Shown here: positions 8,091 through 17,216 of the stretch, piece by piece
Position numbering within the stretch: the stretch's first letter is position 1
Layout: every line of letters begins with the position of its first letter
NCBI RefSeq assembly: GCF_004353905.1
Contig: NZ_SMOD01000001.1
Span: 248,001-312,000 of the forward strand
Length of the DNA: 64,000 bases
Direction of reading: 5' to 3'
Origin: Paraburkholderia guartelaensis
GTDB lineage: Bacteria; Pseudomonadota; Gammaproteobacteria; Burkholderiales; Burkholderiaceae
The notes under the pieces: generated by a model
Told to the model about the DNA's origin: nothing
The model's database searches: none
The model's input: only the letters and a program-made list of their open reading frames with translations
Position numbers and translations under genes: made by a program

Positions 8091-9206
8091 TCAAGGTGCC
8101 GGCGCAGGCATGAACTTGAACGACGGCGTCGCCACGAAATTGCCCGCCACCTCGTCTGAATAGACCTGGCCCGAATCGATCGTGAGTTTCATCACGGGCG
8201 CGCCGGGCTTGAGGTTCAGCTTGCTCAGCGAGACCCAGAACGTATCGGGGCGCGTGGCGGAATCGAAGTAATAGACGCGGTTCGTCTGATCCGCCACCGT
8301 GCGCCAGATCGTCGACGAAAGATTCGGCATGTTGGGCGTGGTAATGCCGAGCGGCACGCTTACCGAACGCATGAGGCTCATCACGCTCGCCACGGCCTGA
8401 TAGTTGGGGTTCTGCTGTGGCACACCCGCCATATAGGCCGGGTCGGGCTTCCTGGGAATCGCGTCGAGCAGAAATGAGGTGCGCACGAAACGATCGGCCG
8501 CGCGATTCGTGCCGGGCAGAAAGGCGAGACCGCCCACACCTTTCCAGTACGTATCGAGTGCGAGCTGTTCAGGGTAGATCGGCGAGTTCGTCATTACCTT
8601 GTACGCCTTGTCGTGCATGATCACGAGCTTGCCGTCGATATATTCGAGGATGGCCGAGTCGCCTTGCGAATCGGAAAGCGCGAGGTGGATCGTGATCGGT
8701 TTGCCGTCCGGCAGCGGCGGCGCAATGATCTGGAATGGCTCGTGGCCAAGCGCATCGACGGCCTCGCCAACCGTGGCGAAATTGTCGAGCACGTATTGCG
8801 CCCACAGGCTGATGGCGAGCGGCTGCCGCCCCGAATTGGGCTTGCCGTAATCGGTTTCGGCGAGATAGAGCGCGTTGGCCACGAGGCCGCGCTCGTTCAT
8901 GCCGTCCACACTGCCGATGTCGTAGCCCGAGACCACCACGCTGCCGTATTTCGAGCGCCAATGCGGCGAGCGCGGGCCCGCGTTGCCGTCGCGTTCGATC
9001 CCGGCCGGAAAGACCCAGAGGTTCGAGCGCATGTCCTCGGACCAGTCCATCGAACGCCCTGTGATGACGAGACCGCTGTCGCCCACGTAGAGCGCGCGTG
9101 TGCACGCTTGTGCGGGGTCGATGACGAGCGGCGCAGCCAGCAAGGCGAGCGAAGCAGCCAGCACGCAGACTTTCAGGCGCAGTTGCGAACGAACCAGACG
9201 GGACAT
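8091..9206 (-). CDS. secreted linear amide C-N hydrolase (choloylglycine/penicillin V acylase family)
   Basis: A 371-residue Ntn hydrolase. With the start at 9206 the protein opens with a classic signal peptide (MSRLVRSQLRLK then a hydrophobic run to PAQA). Cleavage after AQA exposes Cys35 as the new N-terminus (CTRALYVGD), which is the nucleophile this superfamily needs. The following GRSMDW matches the family signature. Upstream in-frame Met codons would add a charged extension before the signal peptide and were rejected. Likely cleaves an amide such as a bile-salt conjugate, acyl-homoserine lactone or penicillin V in the periplasm; the substrate is open. Confidence 0.88.
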   Translation of the reverse strand: MSRLVRSQLRLKVCVLAASLALLAAPLVIDPAQACTRALYVGDSGLVITGRSMDWSEDMRSNLWVFPAGIERDGNAGPRSPHWRSKYGSVVVSGYDIGSVDGMNERGLVANALYLAETDYGKPNSGRQPLAISLWAQYVLDNFATVGEAVDALGHEPFQIIAPPLPDGKPITIHLALSDSQGDSAILEYIDGKLVIMHDKAYKVMTNSPIYPEQLALDTYWKGVGGLAFLPGTNRAADRFVRTSFLLDAIPRKPDPAYMAGVPQQNPNYQAVASVMSLMRSVSVPLGITTPNMPNLSSTIWRTVADQTNRVYYFDSATRPDTFWVSLSKLNLKPGAPVMKLTIDSGQVYSDEVAGNFVATPSFKFMPAPAP

Positions 9207-9371
9207 GATGGCGTTCCAGTTGCAGGACGCGCCGATCATGTCATGGAACGCGCTTTCAGCCGTTCCAACATGGCCGAAGCGCAACCGTGCCCCCGCGCGC
9301 GCTATGCGGCGCGGATATCGAGGTGCGGTTGTCGCCGGACGGCTGGCGGTTTATCGGTGGTCTATCGCGGC

Positions 9372-9656
9372 TCAGTGGTGCAGATAAAGCACGGCGCGCG
9401 TATGCGAGTGCGCGCCCATGCCCGATTGCGACATGCCGCCCGGCACGCCCCCCACGCCCCACAGCGTGGCATCGTCGGCGCCGCTGCGCGTCGCGACGCG
9501 TGCTTCGGCGGCGTGCACGTCTGCGGGAAGTTGCGCGTGCGCCGCGGGGCCGCTGTTCAAATCGACTTGGGCGTAGGCGTTGCCGGTTTGCGCGAAGGCA
9601 GCCGCCGGCAAGGTGAGCGCTGCAATGAGCGCGGTTGAATAGATTCCGGTTTTCAT
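9372..9656 (-). CDS. small secreted protein of unknown function
   Basis: A 94-residue protein with a signal peptide (MKTGIYSTALIAALTLPAAAFA, cleaved before QTGNAY). The start at 9656 is supported by TGGAGG seven bases upstream. The mature part is low in charged residues, Gly/Ala rich, and ends in a His-containing segment (MGAHSHTRAVLYLHH). No family recognised. It belongs to a run of three small exported proteins between an Ntn amidase and a TonB receptor. Confidence 0.6.
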   Translation of the reverse strand: MKTGIYSTALIAALTLPAAAFAQTGNAYAQVDLNSGPAAHAQLPADVHAAEARVATRSGADDATLWGVGGVPGGMSQSGMGAHSHTRAVLYLHH

Positions 9657-9859
9657 GATCCGAACCTCCATCGTGTTCGCCGCGATGCCGTCGGCGAAGG
9701 GCCTGGCGGCTCGCAAAACGAGCATAGGAGCGGATTCTTAATCGTGGATTAATGCGAACGCACCGGCGTGTTTTAAGCGAATTTTAATTCTCGCTCGACA
9801 TAGTAAAAGACGCCTCCCGGCGCAAACCGCGCGTCGAGGCTCGAACAATGGAGGATGAG

Positions 9860-10342
9860 ATGCGTTTTCGCACTGCTATGGCGGCGGCCGCACTGGTGTG
9901 CGCACCGGCCCTCGCATTGGCGGCCCAGCCGCTTTTCGTCAACGTCGATGGCCACCTCGTTCCGGCTCAGGGCGAGACCCATGTGGTCCAGACTTCTGCT
10001 GGCCCAGTCAAGATCAGCACGTGGAGCTGGCATAGCCCGAACGGCGCCAGCAGCATTCAGGTTCAGAGTAGCAGCGGCGGACCGCCGCCCGCGTGGGCGC
10101 TGCAGCAGATGCGCGCGATGACCACGCAGATGTGGGCCATGCAGGCCCAGATGCAGCAGCTCCAGCAGGCGGCATTCAGCGGCGAGTTCGCGATGCCCAC
10201 ACCGATGCCTGTGCTGTTCGCGGTGCCCGCATGGGCAATGCCGGGGCCTGTGATCGTCGTCTATCCGGGGCATGCGCCGGCGCCTGCATCGGGACAACCG
10301 CCCGCGGTCGCACCGCCGCATGCGCCAGCGGTGAAAGCGTAA
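9860..10342 (+). CDS. secreted Met/Gln/Pro-rich protein of unknown function
   Basis: A 160-residue protein starting at the second ATG (9860), because the first ATG lies inside the GGAGGATGAG ribosome site. A signal peptide ends near ALALAAQP. The mature protein has a short beta-like part (LFVNVDGHLVPAQGETHVVQ), a helical stretch rich in Met and Gln (MTTQMWAMQAQMQQLQQ), and a Pro/Ala-rich tail. The Met-rich stretch could bind copper or act as a coiled coil, but this is a guess. No family recognised. Confidence 0.6.
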   Translation: MRFRTAMAAAALVCAPALALAAQPLFVNVDGHLVPAQGETHVVQTSAGPVKISTWSWHSPNGASSIQVQSSSGGPPPAWALQQMRAMTTQMWAMQAQMQQLQQAAFSGEFAMPTPMPVLFAVPAWAMPGPVIVVYPGHAPAPASGQPPAVAPPHAPAVKA

Positions 10343-10361
10343 GCACGCGCATCAGCAGAGA

Positions 10362-10383
10362 GCCGCCAGTTCATTCTGGCGGC
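10362..10383. terminator. hairpin downstream of the Met-rich secreted protein gene
   Basis: GCCGCCAG, six-base loop, CTGGCGGC: a perfect 8-base stem 19 bases after the stop codon at 10342. No T-run follows, so it could be a weak terminator or only a 3' stabilising hairpin. Confidence 0.45.
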
Positions 10384-10446
10384 CGGCAAATATAATCAGG
10401 AAGACTGAATATCGTAAGAGCGTAAGCGTGCTGGGCTGAACAGGCG

Positions 10447-10752
10447 CTAGGGCTGCTGCCAATGGAAACGATCGCCGCGCAGGGGCGCGCCTTCGTCGTC
10501 GAGCTTCTTATCGTCGCCCGGGAGCGTATCGAAATACGACTTGTCGTCTTTCTGGGGCCCCGTATGCAACGCAGCGCGCGAAATGCCAGGCGGGATAGAC
10601 GAGGGCGAGGCAGGAGGCCAATGCAGCGTGGCAGGCGCCGCGCTCTGGGGAGAGGGCAGACCCGTGTTTTCGTTCGCCGAGGCGAGGCCCATGGCCCATG
10701 CGGCCGGGACCGAAGCCAGAACGATCAGCACGGGGAACGTAGCGTGTCTCAT
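10447..10752 (-). CDS. small secreted protein of unknown function
   Basis: A 101-residue protein with a signal peptide (MRHATFPVLIVLASVPAAWA). The mature part is short, Pro/Ser rich in the middle and charged near the end (KDDKSYFDTLPGDDKKLDDE). No cysteine, no repeat and no recognised family. Its stop faces the upstream plus-strand secreted protein gene. I treat it as real because the signal peptide is well formed and codon use matches its neighbours. Confidence 0.5.
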   Translation of the reverse strand: MRHATFPVLIVLASVPAAWAMGLASANENTGLPSPQSAAPATLHWPPASPSSIPPGISRAALHTGPQKDDKSYFDTLPGDDKKLDDEGAPLRGDRFHWQQP

Positions 10753-11105
10753 ACGCGGTCACCACGTGAATGAACTGACTGGGCCTGTATTTTATGTCGC
10801 GGCTTAGCGAATTTCCAGGCGCCGACATCACGCAAAGCAGCAAGGCGGGCGCGCCCCCGCGCCACGTTTGGTGCGACTGTCCGTTCCAGACAATTTCCGG
10901 CGATTCTTGCGCCAAATAGACGTTATCTGGCCGCTTCGAGTCCGTTTTGAACAGTATTTCGAGGGAATTCATCAAATCTGACGAATGAGTCGGGGGTTCT
11001 AGGAAAAGTCGTAAGGGTTTGTTAATATCGCCCGCCAGTGAAAATGAGAATGCTTCTCATTGAAGTATCTGGCAAGCACTGGCGAGACGACCCTTCCAAA
11101 ACGAC
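10753..11105. other. 353-base intergenic region with Fur-type promoter
   Basis: No gene is supported here. It separates a minus-strand secreted protein from the TonB receptor, so it must hold promoters in both directions. The only clear element is the Fur-type palindrome at 11043-11061. The rest is unstructured to my reading. Confidence 0.6.
11043..11061. promoter_or_regulatory. Fur box upstream of TonB-dependent receptor
   Basis: AATGAGAA TGC TTCTCATT is a perfect 8-3-8 inverted repeat of the 19-base size and pattern of Fur operators (GATAATGATAATCATTATC type). It lies 44 bases before the receptor start, so iron-dependent repression of the receptor is likely. Confidence 0.8.
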
Positions 11106-13316
11106 ATGAACAACCGACAACACGCGCGGCAAGCGCGACGCACGCTGCCGCGGCCGTTGCATATTGCGGCCTGGCTTACTTTCGCGGCGGCTCAGGCCGC
11201 TGTTGCCCAAACATCGACGCAGGACAGCGCCGCGACGAGCACAACCCAGAAGGCGCCGCCTCAGGCGGCCGCCACCGGTACGGCCGGCACGGACCAGGCG
11301 CTGCCCGCCGTGAAGGTGAGCGCGAGCCAGGTCGCCGATTCGCCGCTGAACCTGAACACGCCGGTGAACAGCGGCGCGCTCGGCACGCGCTCGCAGCTCG
11401 ACACGCCGTTCTCGACCACGGTCGTGACGGGCGAGAATCTGGCCGAGCGCCAGGTCTACAAGCTCGGCGATGTGTTCGCCGGCGACGCCTCGGTCACCAA
11501 CAACAGCAACGCCTATAACGCGTGGGCCACCTACATCACCATTCGCGGTCTACCCGTGGACTGGCAAAACGGCTTTCGCATCGACGGTAATCCGTTCATC
11601 TCGTACGGCATCACCATGCCCTACGAGCAGCTTGAGCGCGTGGAACTGCTCAAGGGCCTGGGCGGCTTCATGTACGGCTTCGCGCAGCCTGGCGGCCTCG
11701 TCAACTACGTGACGAAGCGGCCGGAGAAGGACCCCGTCACGAGCCTCGACGTGGGCTATCGCATGGACGGCGTGCTGAGCACGCATGTGGACCTGAGCCG
11801 CCGCTTCGGCCCGGACGACATGTTCGGCGCGCGCCTGAACTACACGAAGGAAGCGGGCAAGACCTATAACGCCGGCGATATCAACCGCAACTCGGTTTCG
11901 CTCGCGCTCGATGGCCAGCTCACGCGCGACCTGCAGGTGTGGTTCAACGCGCTCTACCAGACGATTCGTTCGAGCGGCCAGACGCCCGCGATCTACACGG
12001 GCAGCTACACGGCGTCGAGCCTGCCCGCGGTGATCAGCGGCGGCAGCAACCTGCTCGGCGGCACCGACCAGCACATCAACACGAACCTGCAGCTCTACAC
12101 GGCGGGCGTGCGTTACCAGATCACGCCCGACTGGTCGTTCACCACTTCGGGCAGTTACAGCAAGTCGGCGCGCGATCGCAACGAGAGCACGCTCACGCTG
12201 CTCAACCAGGCAGGCGACTACACCGACGCGCGCTGGAACGGCGACGAAGCCCATCAGGACATCTACTGGCAGGGCATGTTCGAAGGCAAGGTGAAGACCG
12301 GGCCGTTCACGCATCAACTCGTGATTGGCGGCGCGTACCAGCATCAGACCAACAATTACGCGTTGAACTCGATCTATACGGTGCTCGGCAACGGCAATCT
12401 GTATCAGCCCAACCCGTGGCGATTCTATTCGGGCGGCGGGCTCGAAACGTACCGCACGAGCGATATCACTCAGGCCTCGGCGTTCGTGAGCGACACGATG
12501 CAGATCACGAGCCGCTGGTCGGTGCTCGCGGGCCTGCGTTACACGAACTATAGTCAGAACAACTACGCAACCACGGGCGAAAAGACGTCCCAGTACAGCC
12601 AGAACGGCGTACTCACGCCGACTTTCGCGCTGATGTACAAGCTCGAGCCGAACACGACGCTGTACGCGAGCTACGTCGAGGCGCTGGAGCAGGGCGCGAT
12701 CGTGGACAGCATCTACGCGAACGGTGGGGCGATGCTGCGTCCGCTGCGCTCGCGTCAGTATGAAATCGGCATCAAGAGCGAACACGAGCGCTGGAGCGCG
12801 ACGGCGGCCCTGTTCCGCATCGAGCGCGGCGCGGCCTATGCGAACGCCGACAATGTCTACGTGCAGGACGGCAATTCGATTTACGAAGGCGTCGAGGCGG
12901 CCGGAAGCGTGCGGCTGGGCCGCAGCTGGCAGGTGGCAGGCAGCGTCACGCTGCTCGATACGTGGTACGCGAAGGGCCAGTCGTACAACGGCAATCGTGT
13001 GGCCGGCGCGCCGACCTTCGTCGCCGCGGGCCGCGTGACTTACGACGTGCCTTACGTGCAAGGCCTGCAACTGGGCGCAGATGCGAAGTTCACGGGCAGC
13101 ACGCAGGTGCGCCCCGCCAACAATCTGGAAACGGGCGGCTACATGCTCGTGAACGTGGGCGCGAACTACTTCACCCGCATTGGCGGCCACGACGTGACGC
13201 TGCGCGCGGCCATCGACAACATCACGAATCGCCGTTACTGGATGTACCAGTACTCCGATTACATCGCGCCGGGCGATCCGCGCACGGTCAGCCTCAACGC
13301 GAAGATCGACTTCTAA
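11106..13316 (+). CDS. TonB-dependent siderophore receptor
   Basis: A 736-residue outer-membrane receptor for a ferric siderophore. The signal peptide ends near AAVAQT. The plug domain covers about 75-205 with typical segments ITIRGLPVDWQNGFRIDG and PYEQLERVELLKG. The 22-strand barrel follows and ends in NAKIDF with the terminal Phe needed for outer-membrane insertion. A Fur box lies just upstream and a bidirectional hairpin just downstream. No TonB, synthesis or FpvR-type sensor gene adjoins, and there is no N-terminal secretin/TonB signalling extension, so it is probably a stand-alone, possibly xenosiderophore, receptor. Confidence 0.93.
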   Translation: MNNRQHARQARRTLPRPLHIAAWLTFAAAQAAVAQTSTQDSAATSTTQKAPPQAAATGTAGTDQALPAVKVSASQVADSPLNLNTPVNSGALGTRSQLDTPFSTTVVTGENLAERQVYKLGDVFAGDASVTNNSNAYNAWATYITIRGLPVDWQNGFRIDGNPFISYGITMPYEQLERVELLKGLGGFMYGFAQPGGLVNYVTKRPEKDPVTSLDVGYRMDGVLSTHVDLSRRFGPDDMFGARLNYTKEAGKTYNAGDINRNSVSLALDGQLTRDLQVWFNALYQTIRSSGQTPAIYTGSYTASSLPAVISGGSNLLGGTDQHINTNLQLYTAGVRYQITPDWSFTTSGSYSKSARDRNESTLTLLNQAGDYTDARWNGDEAHQDIYWQGMFEGKVKTGPFTHQLVIGGAYQHQTNNYALNSIYTVLGNGNLYQPNPWRFYSGGGLETYRTSDITQASAFVSDTMQITSRWSVLAGLRYTNYSQNNYATTGEKTSQYSQNGVLTPTFALMYKLEPNTTLYASYVEALEQGAIVDSIYANGGAMLRPLRSRQYEIGIKSEHERWSATAALFRIERGAAYANADNVYVQDGNSIYEGVEAAGSVRLGRSWQVAGSVTLLDTWYAKGQSYNGNRVAGAPTFVAAGRVTYDVPYVQGLQLGADAKFTGSTQVRPANNLETGGYMLVNVGANYFTRIGGHDVTLRAAIDNITNRRYWMYQYSDYIAPGDPRTVSLNAKIDF

Positions 13317-13336
13317 ACGTTCGATTCGCTAGAACG

Positions 13337-13372
13337 CGCGGGCGCATGGCTGGATTCCGGCATGCGCCCGCG
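13337..13372. terminator. bidirectional hairpin between convergent genes
   Basis: CGCGGGCGCATG, 12-base loop, CATGCGCCCGCG: a perfect 12-base GC-rich stem in the 62-base gap between the stop codons of the receptor (+) and the DUF2278 gene (-). A short T-run follows on the plus strand. Its place fits a shared terminator. Confidence 0.75.
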
Positions 13373-13378
13373 TGCCGT

Positions 13379-14044
13379 TTACGAAATCGGCTGCGAGTCA
13401 GGCGTCGGGTTGCCGAGATTGTCGGTGGGCACGTATTGCTGATCGAACGCCGCCACATACAAGGCCCATTCGGGGTCGCCCAGATCCACGAGCAGCGCGC
13501 CGTCCTGCCAGATGTCGTTGTGGTCGTTCGCGTCGTTGCCCGCTTTGTGGATGAACTCGCCCTTCGAGCCCTGGTTCATGTGGACGTCGTGGATGCCGTC
13601 GCCTTCGCTGTAGAAGCGGCCGAACACGTAGACGTCGAGCGACGATTGTTGCGCGCGCAACAGCAGGCGTTGCAGCGAGGCGACGGGCTCCACCTGGTCG
13701 GAGCCGTCCATGACATCGCTGTTGCGCCATGCGCCCGTATTGGCGAGAAAGTCGCTCCGCTCGAAGTCGATGGCCGGCAGCGCTTCGGTGCCCGTGAGAT
13801 CGGTCGAGCCTTCGGCCGCGCCCTCGAGCGTGGTGAGCACGTTGTGGTTGAAGTCGTACACGAGTTTGTACTTGAGCAGGTCGTCCGCGTCCGTGGTGCC
13901 GACGTTCACAGCGATGTCCCAGCGCGCGCCGTTGACCGTCACACCGAAGTGCAGGTGGTACTGGACTTCGTGTGGCCGCCGCGTCGCCTTCAACTGCGGT
14001 GCGGAAACAATCTTCGCCTTGACGTAGCCGTAAGGAAGGGCCAT
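13379..14044 (-). CDS. DUF2278 (YukJ-like) protein
   Basis: A 221-residue protein matching DUF2278 in length and in its features: an N-terminal MALPYGYVKAK, HEVQYHLHF, and a later stretch with HDVHMNQG and NDIWQDGALL. The His/Asp-rich motifs suggest a metal site. Function is unknown in the family. It is monocistronic by position, with 158 bases before the next upstream gene. Confidence 0.78.
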   Translation of the reverse strand: MALPYGYVKAKIVSAPQLKATRRPHEVQYHLHFGVTVNGARWDIAVNVGTTDADDLLKYKLVYDFNHNVLTTLEGAAEGSTDLTGTEALPAIDFERSDFLANTGAWRNSDVMDGSDQVEPVASLQRLLLRAQQSSLDVYVFGRFYSEGDGIHDVHMNQGSKGEFIHKAGNDANDHNDIWQDGALLVDLGDPEWALYVAAFDQQYVPTDNLGNPTPDSQPIS

Positions 14045-14202
14045 CGCGCGCTCCTCGTAGTTCAGGTGGACTCGCCATTGTGCCGCGCGAACGTGAACTT
14101 GCGCTTACAGCGTGCGCGCGATGCCGTGCCCATCGCTTTACGGTTGCTCGACTGCGGCTGTCGGCGCGCTTTCACGGCGGCGCCGGCAGCCTCACACGGC
14201 GC

Positions 14203-14556
14203 TCAGCCCAGCGCCACGACCGCGATTTCCACGAGCAGTTGCGGCGACGCCAACTGCGCTTGCACAGTCGCACGTGTGGGCGCGCAACCTTCGGGCACCC
14301 ACGCGTCCCATACCTCGTTCATGCCCGCGAAGTCGCGCGCGATATCGGCGAGCCAGACCTGCGCGGAGACGAGCCGCGTCTTGTCGATGCCGGCCTTGGC
14401 GAGAAAGCCGTCGATTTTCGCGAGCACGGCGGCGGTCTGGATCTTCACGTCGGGCGACGGATCCGCCGACGTTTGTCCGCCCACGAACACGAGTCCGGCG
14501 GCTTTCACGACTCGGCTCATCCGTTGATTGGTTTCGATACGAACGATATCGTTCAT
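14203..14556 (-). CDS. RidA-family imine/enamine deaminase
   Basis: A 117-residue RidA protein that hydrolyses reactive imines released by amino-acid oxidases or PLP enzymes. The catalytic Arg lies in APTRATVQ near 100, and VEIAVVALG closes the family domain. The start at 14556 is set by AAGGAG upstream and removes an unconserved 23-residue extension. It is the last gene after two DadA-type oxidase genes, 55 bases behind the nearer one. This fits a role in clearing the imines they make. Confidence 0.87.
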   Translation of the reverse strand: MNDIVRIETNQRMSRVVKAAGLVFVGGQTSADPSPDVKIQTAAVLAKIDGFLAKAGIDKTRLVSAQVWLADIARDFAGMNEVWDAWVPEGCAPTRATVQAQLASPQLLVEIAVVALG

Positions 14557-14611
14557 GTGTCTGCAAGCTCCTTCGCCGCAAGGGCGATACAGGGTGAGGG
14601 AATCGAAGGCG

Positions 14612-15793
14612 TCAGTGCGCGGCAACGCCGGCCAGCGGCGCTTGCACCGAGGCGCGCTCGAAGCGGTCGATTACAAACGCATCGAGCGAAAGCGAAGGCG
14701 TGCCGTCGAGGACGAGTTCGGAAACGAGCCGTCCGCACGCGGGCCCGAGTTGAAAGCCGCTGCCGCAATAGCCGAATGAGTAGTAGAGATTCGCGGCGCG
14801 CCGGCTTGCCGAGATGATCGGCAGCGAGTCGGCCGTGAACGCTTCCACGCCGGCCCATGCGCGGTTCACGCCCAGATGGCGCAGATGCGGAAACAGATCG
14901 ACGACGGTCTGCGCGCTTTTCACGAGCCGCATGAAATCGACTTCGCCGTGCCGGCCCGGCAGATCGGCGATGCCGATCAGCTTGCCGCCGATCACCACGG
15001 TGCCGTTGTCGAACTGCTTGAACGAAAGCGGCCGGCCCGTTGCGCCGAGCGTCGCGCGGCAGAAGGGCGCCACGCGGTGTGTGACCATCAGCATGAGCCC
15101 TTCGGGGTGCACGGGCACCGGCTCGCCGGCCTGGCGCGCCAGTTCGCCCGACCACGCGCCCGCCGTGACGAGCAGCTTGCGCGCGGCAAAGGTGCCGCGC
15201 GGGGTTTGTGCGATCCAGCGCTCGCCGCGCGGCTCGATGTGCGTGACTGCCGTGCCTTCGTAAAAGCGCGCGCCGTGCTTCTGCGCGGCGAGGCGAAACG
15301 CGGTGGTGGTGCGAAAGGGCAGCGCATAGCCGTCGCGTTCGACCCAGATGCCGCCCGTCACGTGCTTCGCCAGTGCCGGTTCGAGTTCGAGCACCGTCTC
15401 GCGGTCGATCAGCTTTTCGTGCGTGAAGCCGTGCGATTCGAGCAGCGCGACGCGTTCACGGCACTCCTCCAGCTCGGCCACGGTTTCGGCAATCTTCAGT
15501 TGTCCGGACGGAACGAAGCCGCCGTCGTCGCCGATGGTCTCGGGCAGCGCGTGCCAGATTTCGCGCGACATGAGCGCAAGCGGAATCTCGGGGAGCGGGC
15601 GGCCGAGCGTGCGCACGCCGCCCGCGTTCACGCCCGACGAATGGCGGCCCACGTAGTCGGCTTCGAGCACGATCACGCTGGCGCCGCGCCGCGCCATGTG
15701 GAAGGCGCTGCTCGAACCGTGCAGGCCGCCGCCGATCACGAGCACGTCCGCTTCCTGCAGGGCGCTAGCAGGGGGAGTTCGGGCGTCATTCAC
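14612..15793 (-). CDS. DadA-type FAD oxidase, second beta-like subunit
   Basis: A 393-residue FAD-dependent oxidoreductase of the DAO family. The dinucleotide motif is VLVIGGGLHGSSSAFHMAR near the N-terminus, and the C-terminal flavin loop is YSFGYCGSGFQLGPA. A GTG start at 15793 overlaps the stop of the upstream gene (GTGAATGA) and has GGAGAA eight bases before it; the longer frame reaches into that gene and is rejected. It lies after the HcnB/OoxA-like gene, while another beta-type oxidase precedes the complex. Possibly an alternative subunit with different substrate choice. Confidence 0.87.
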   Translation of the reverse strand: MNDARTPPASALQEADVLVIGGGLHGSSSAFHMARRGASVIVLEADYVGRHSSGVNAGGVRTLGRPLPEIPLALMSREIWHALPETIGDDGGFVPSGQLKIAETVAELEECRERVALLESHGFTHEKLIDRETVLELEPALAKHVTGGIWVERDGYALPFRTTTAFRLAAQKHGARFYEGTAVTHIEPRGERWIAQTPRGTFAARKLLVTAGAWSGELARQAGEPVPVHPEGLMLMVTHRVAPFCRATLGATGRPLSFKQFDNGTVVIGGKLIGIADLPGRHGEVDFMRLVKSAQTVVDLFPHLRHLGVNRAWAGVEAFTADSLPIISASRRAANLYYSFGYCGSGFQLGPACGRLVSELVLDGTPSLSLDAFVIDRFERASVQAPLAGVAAH

Positions 15794-17216
15794 CGGCGAG
15801 TTCTCCGAGCGTGAGCGGCTTGATCGGCGGGCGGATGCGGTAGTAGCCCACCTCGGCTGGCGGCACCTTGCGTGCATCTGCGATCACTTCGGTCACGGTA
15901 AGGCCGCACATGCGGCCCTGGCACGGACCCATTCCGCAGCGTCCGAACGACTTCGCCTGGTTCGGGCCGAGGCAGCCCAGGCCGACGAAGCCGCGCAACT
16001 CGCCCGCCGTCACTTCTTCGCAGCGGCAGACGATAGTGCTGTCGGCGGGGATGCGGTTTGCGTCGCGCGGGCGGTAGAGGCTGTCGAGGAAGGGACGAAT
16101 GCGCATCACGCGGTCGAGTTCCGCGCGATGCGGACCCGCCTCGCGATCGCGCGCGGCTGCATCGATCGAGCCTAGCTGTGTGGCGGCGGCAAGCGCCGCA
16201 AGCACGCCCTGTTGCGCCGCCGCCTGGGCTCCGCCGATGCCCGCGCCGTCGCCGGCCACGAAGATGCCCGGCACGTCCAGCTCTCCCCATGCATCCGTTT
16301 GCGGTGTGAAGCAAAGCTGCCCGTTGTCCCAGCGATGCGTGGCGCGTAGCGCCTGCGTGAACTGCGTGTTGGGCACCACGCCCTGGTGCAGCAGGATCAC
16401 ATCGGCCTCGGCGCGGTGCGCGCGGCCTTGCGACGTGAACGTGAGCGCAGCGGCGCGCTGCACCCCGTCGCTGCCCTGGCGGCCTTCCACGGCGAGGTCG
16501 TCGGCGGCTTCGAAAATGGGCACCCTGGCTTCGCGCAGCGTGCGGATCAAATGCAGGCCTTTGCTCAGGAACGGCCATGAGCGCAGTGCGGCAAGCAGGT
16601 GGCGTTTCGCGCGCCAGCGGTCTTCGTGGCGCGTGGTGTCGACGAGCGCGCGAATCGGCACGCCTGCCCGTACGTATTGCCAGCCGAGCAGGTAGAGCAG
16701 CGGTCCGCAGCCCGCGAGCACGGGCGGCGAGGCGGGCACTTCGCCCGCACTTTTCAGCAGGATTTGCGCGGCGCCCGCTGTGAGCACGCCGGGCAGGGTC
16801 CAGCCCGGAATGGGAAAGGGCCGTTCCAGCGCGCCGCTCGCGAGAATCACGCGCTTGGCCTGGAAACTGCCTACCTTGCCGTCCTTGAGGTAGTGAACGA
16901 CATGTTCGCGCGTGACCTGCCATACGCTGGCATGGGCGACATGGCGCGCGCCGGAATGCGCGAACGCCTGGGCGATGGCGTCGCCCGCCGCGTAGTCGGG
17001 GCCAAGTATCTCCTTTCGGCGCGCGTCGGCGCGGCCTATCGCGCGATAGATCTGGCCGCCCACGGCGTCTTGCTCATCGATCAGGACGACTGAGAGTCCG
17101 GCGCGCGCCGAACGGGTCGCCGCGCTCATCCCGGCGGGACCCGCGCCGACCACGACGACATCGACGGCTTGCGCATTGAAATCGGTTTTGGCATCGCCTT
17201 GATAATCACCGGGCAT
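15786..17216 (-). CDS. NAD(P)/FAD oxidoreductase, alpha subunit of OoxAB/HcnABC-type dehydrogenase
   Basis: A 476-residue flavoprotein. An FAD Rossmann motif (VVVVGAGPAGMSAATRSA) is near the N-terminus and a second dinucleotide region, PVLAGCGPLLYLLGW, in the middle. The C-terminal Cys-rich module (CRCEEVTAGEL ... GRCGMGPCQGRMC) resembles the BFD-like iron-sulphur domain of opine oxidase and hydrogen-cyanide synthase alpha subunits. The start at 17216 overlaps the 2Fe-2S gene by 11 bases; an alternative start 27 bases earlier exists. Together with the small 2Fe-2S protein and a DadA-type subunit it should form a membrane-linked dehydrogenase for an amino or imino acid. Confidence 0.87.
   Translation of the reverse strand: MPGDYQGDAKTDFNAQAVDVVVVGAGPAGMSAATRSARAGLSVVLIDEQDAVGGQIYRAIGRADARRKEILGPDYAAGDAIAQAFAHSGARHVAHASVWQVTREHVVHYLKDGKVGSFQAKRVILASGALERPFPIPGWTLPGVLTAGAAQILLKSAGEVPASPPVLAGCGPLLYLLGWQYVRAGVPIRALVDTTRHEDRWRAKRHLLAALRSWPFLSKGLHLIRTLREARVPIFEAADDLAVEGRQGSDGVQRAAALTFTSQGRAHRAEADVILLHQGVVPNTQFTQALRATHRWDNGQLCFTPQTDAWGELDVPGIFVAGDGAGIGGAQAAAQQGVLAALAAATQLGSIDAAARDREAGPHRAELDRVMRIRPFLDSLYRPRDANRIPADSTIVCRCEEVTAGELRGFVGLGCLGPNQAKSFGRCGMGPCQGRMCGLTVTEVIADARKVPPAEVGYYRIRPPIKPLTLGELAGE

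Noticed and set aside
11550-13190. 546-codon minus-strand open frame
   Set aside because: Antisense of the TonB receptor, typical of high-GC coding DNA; no family features.
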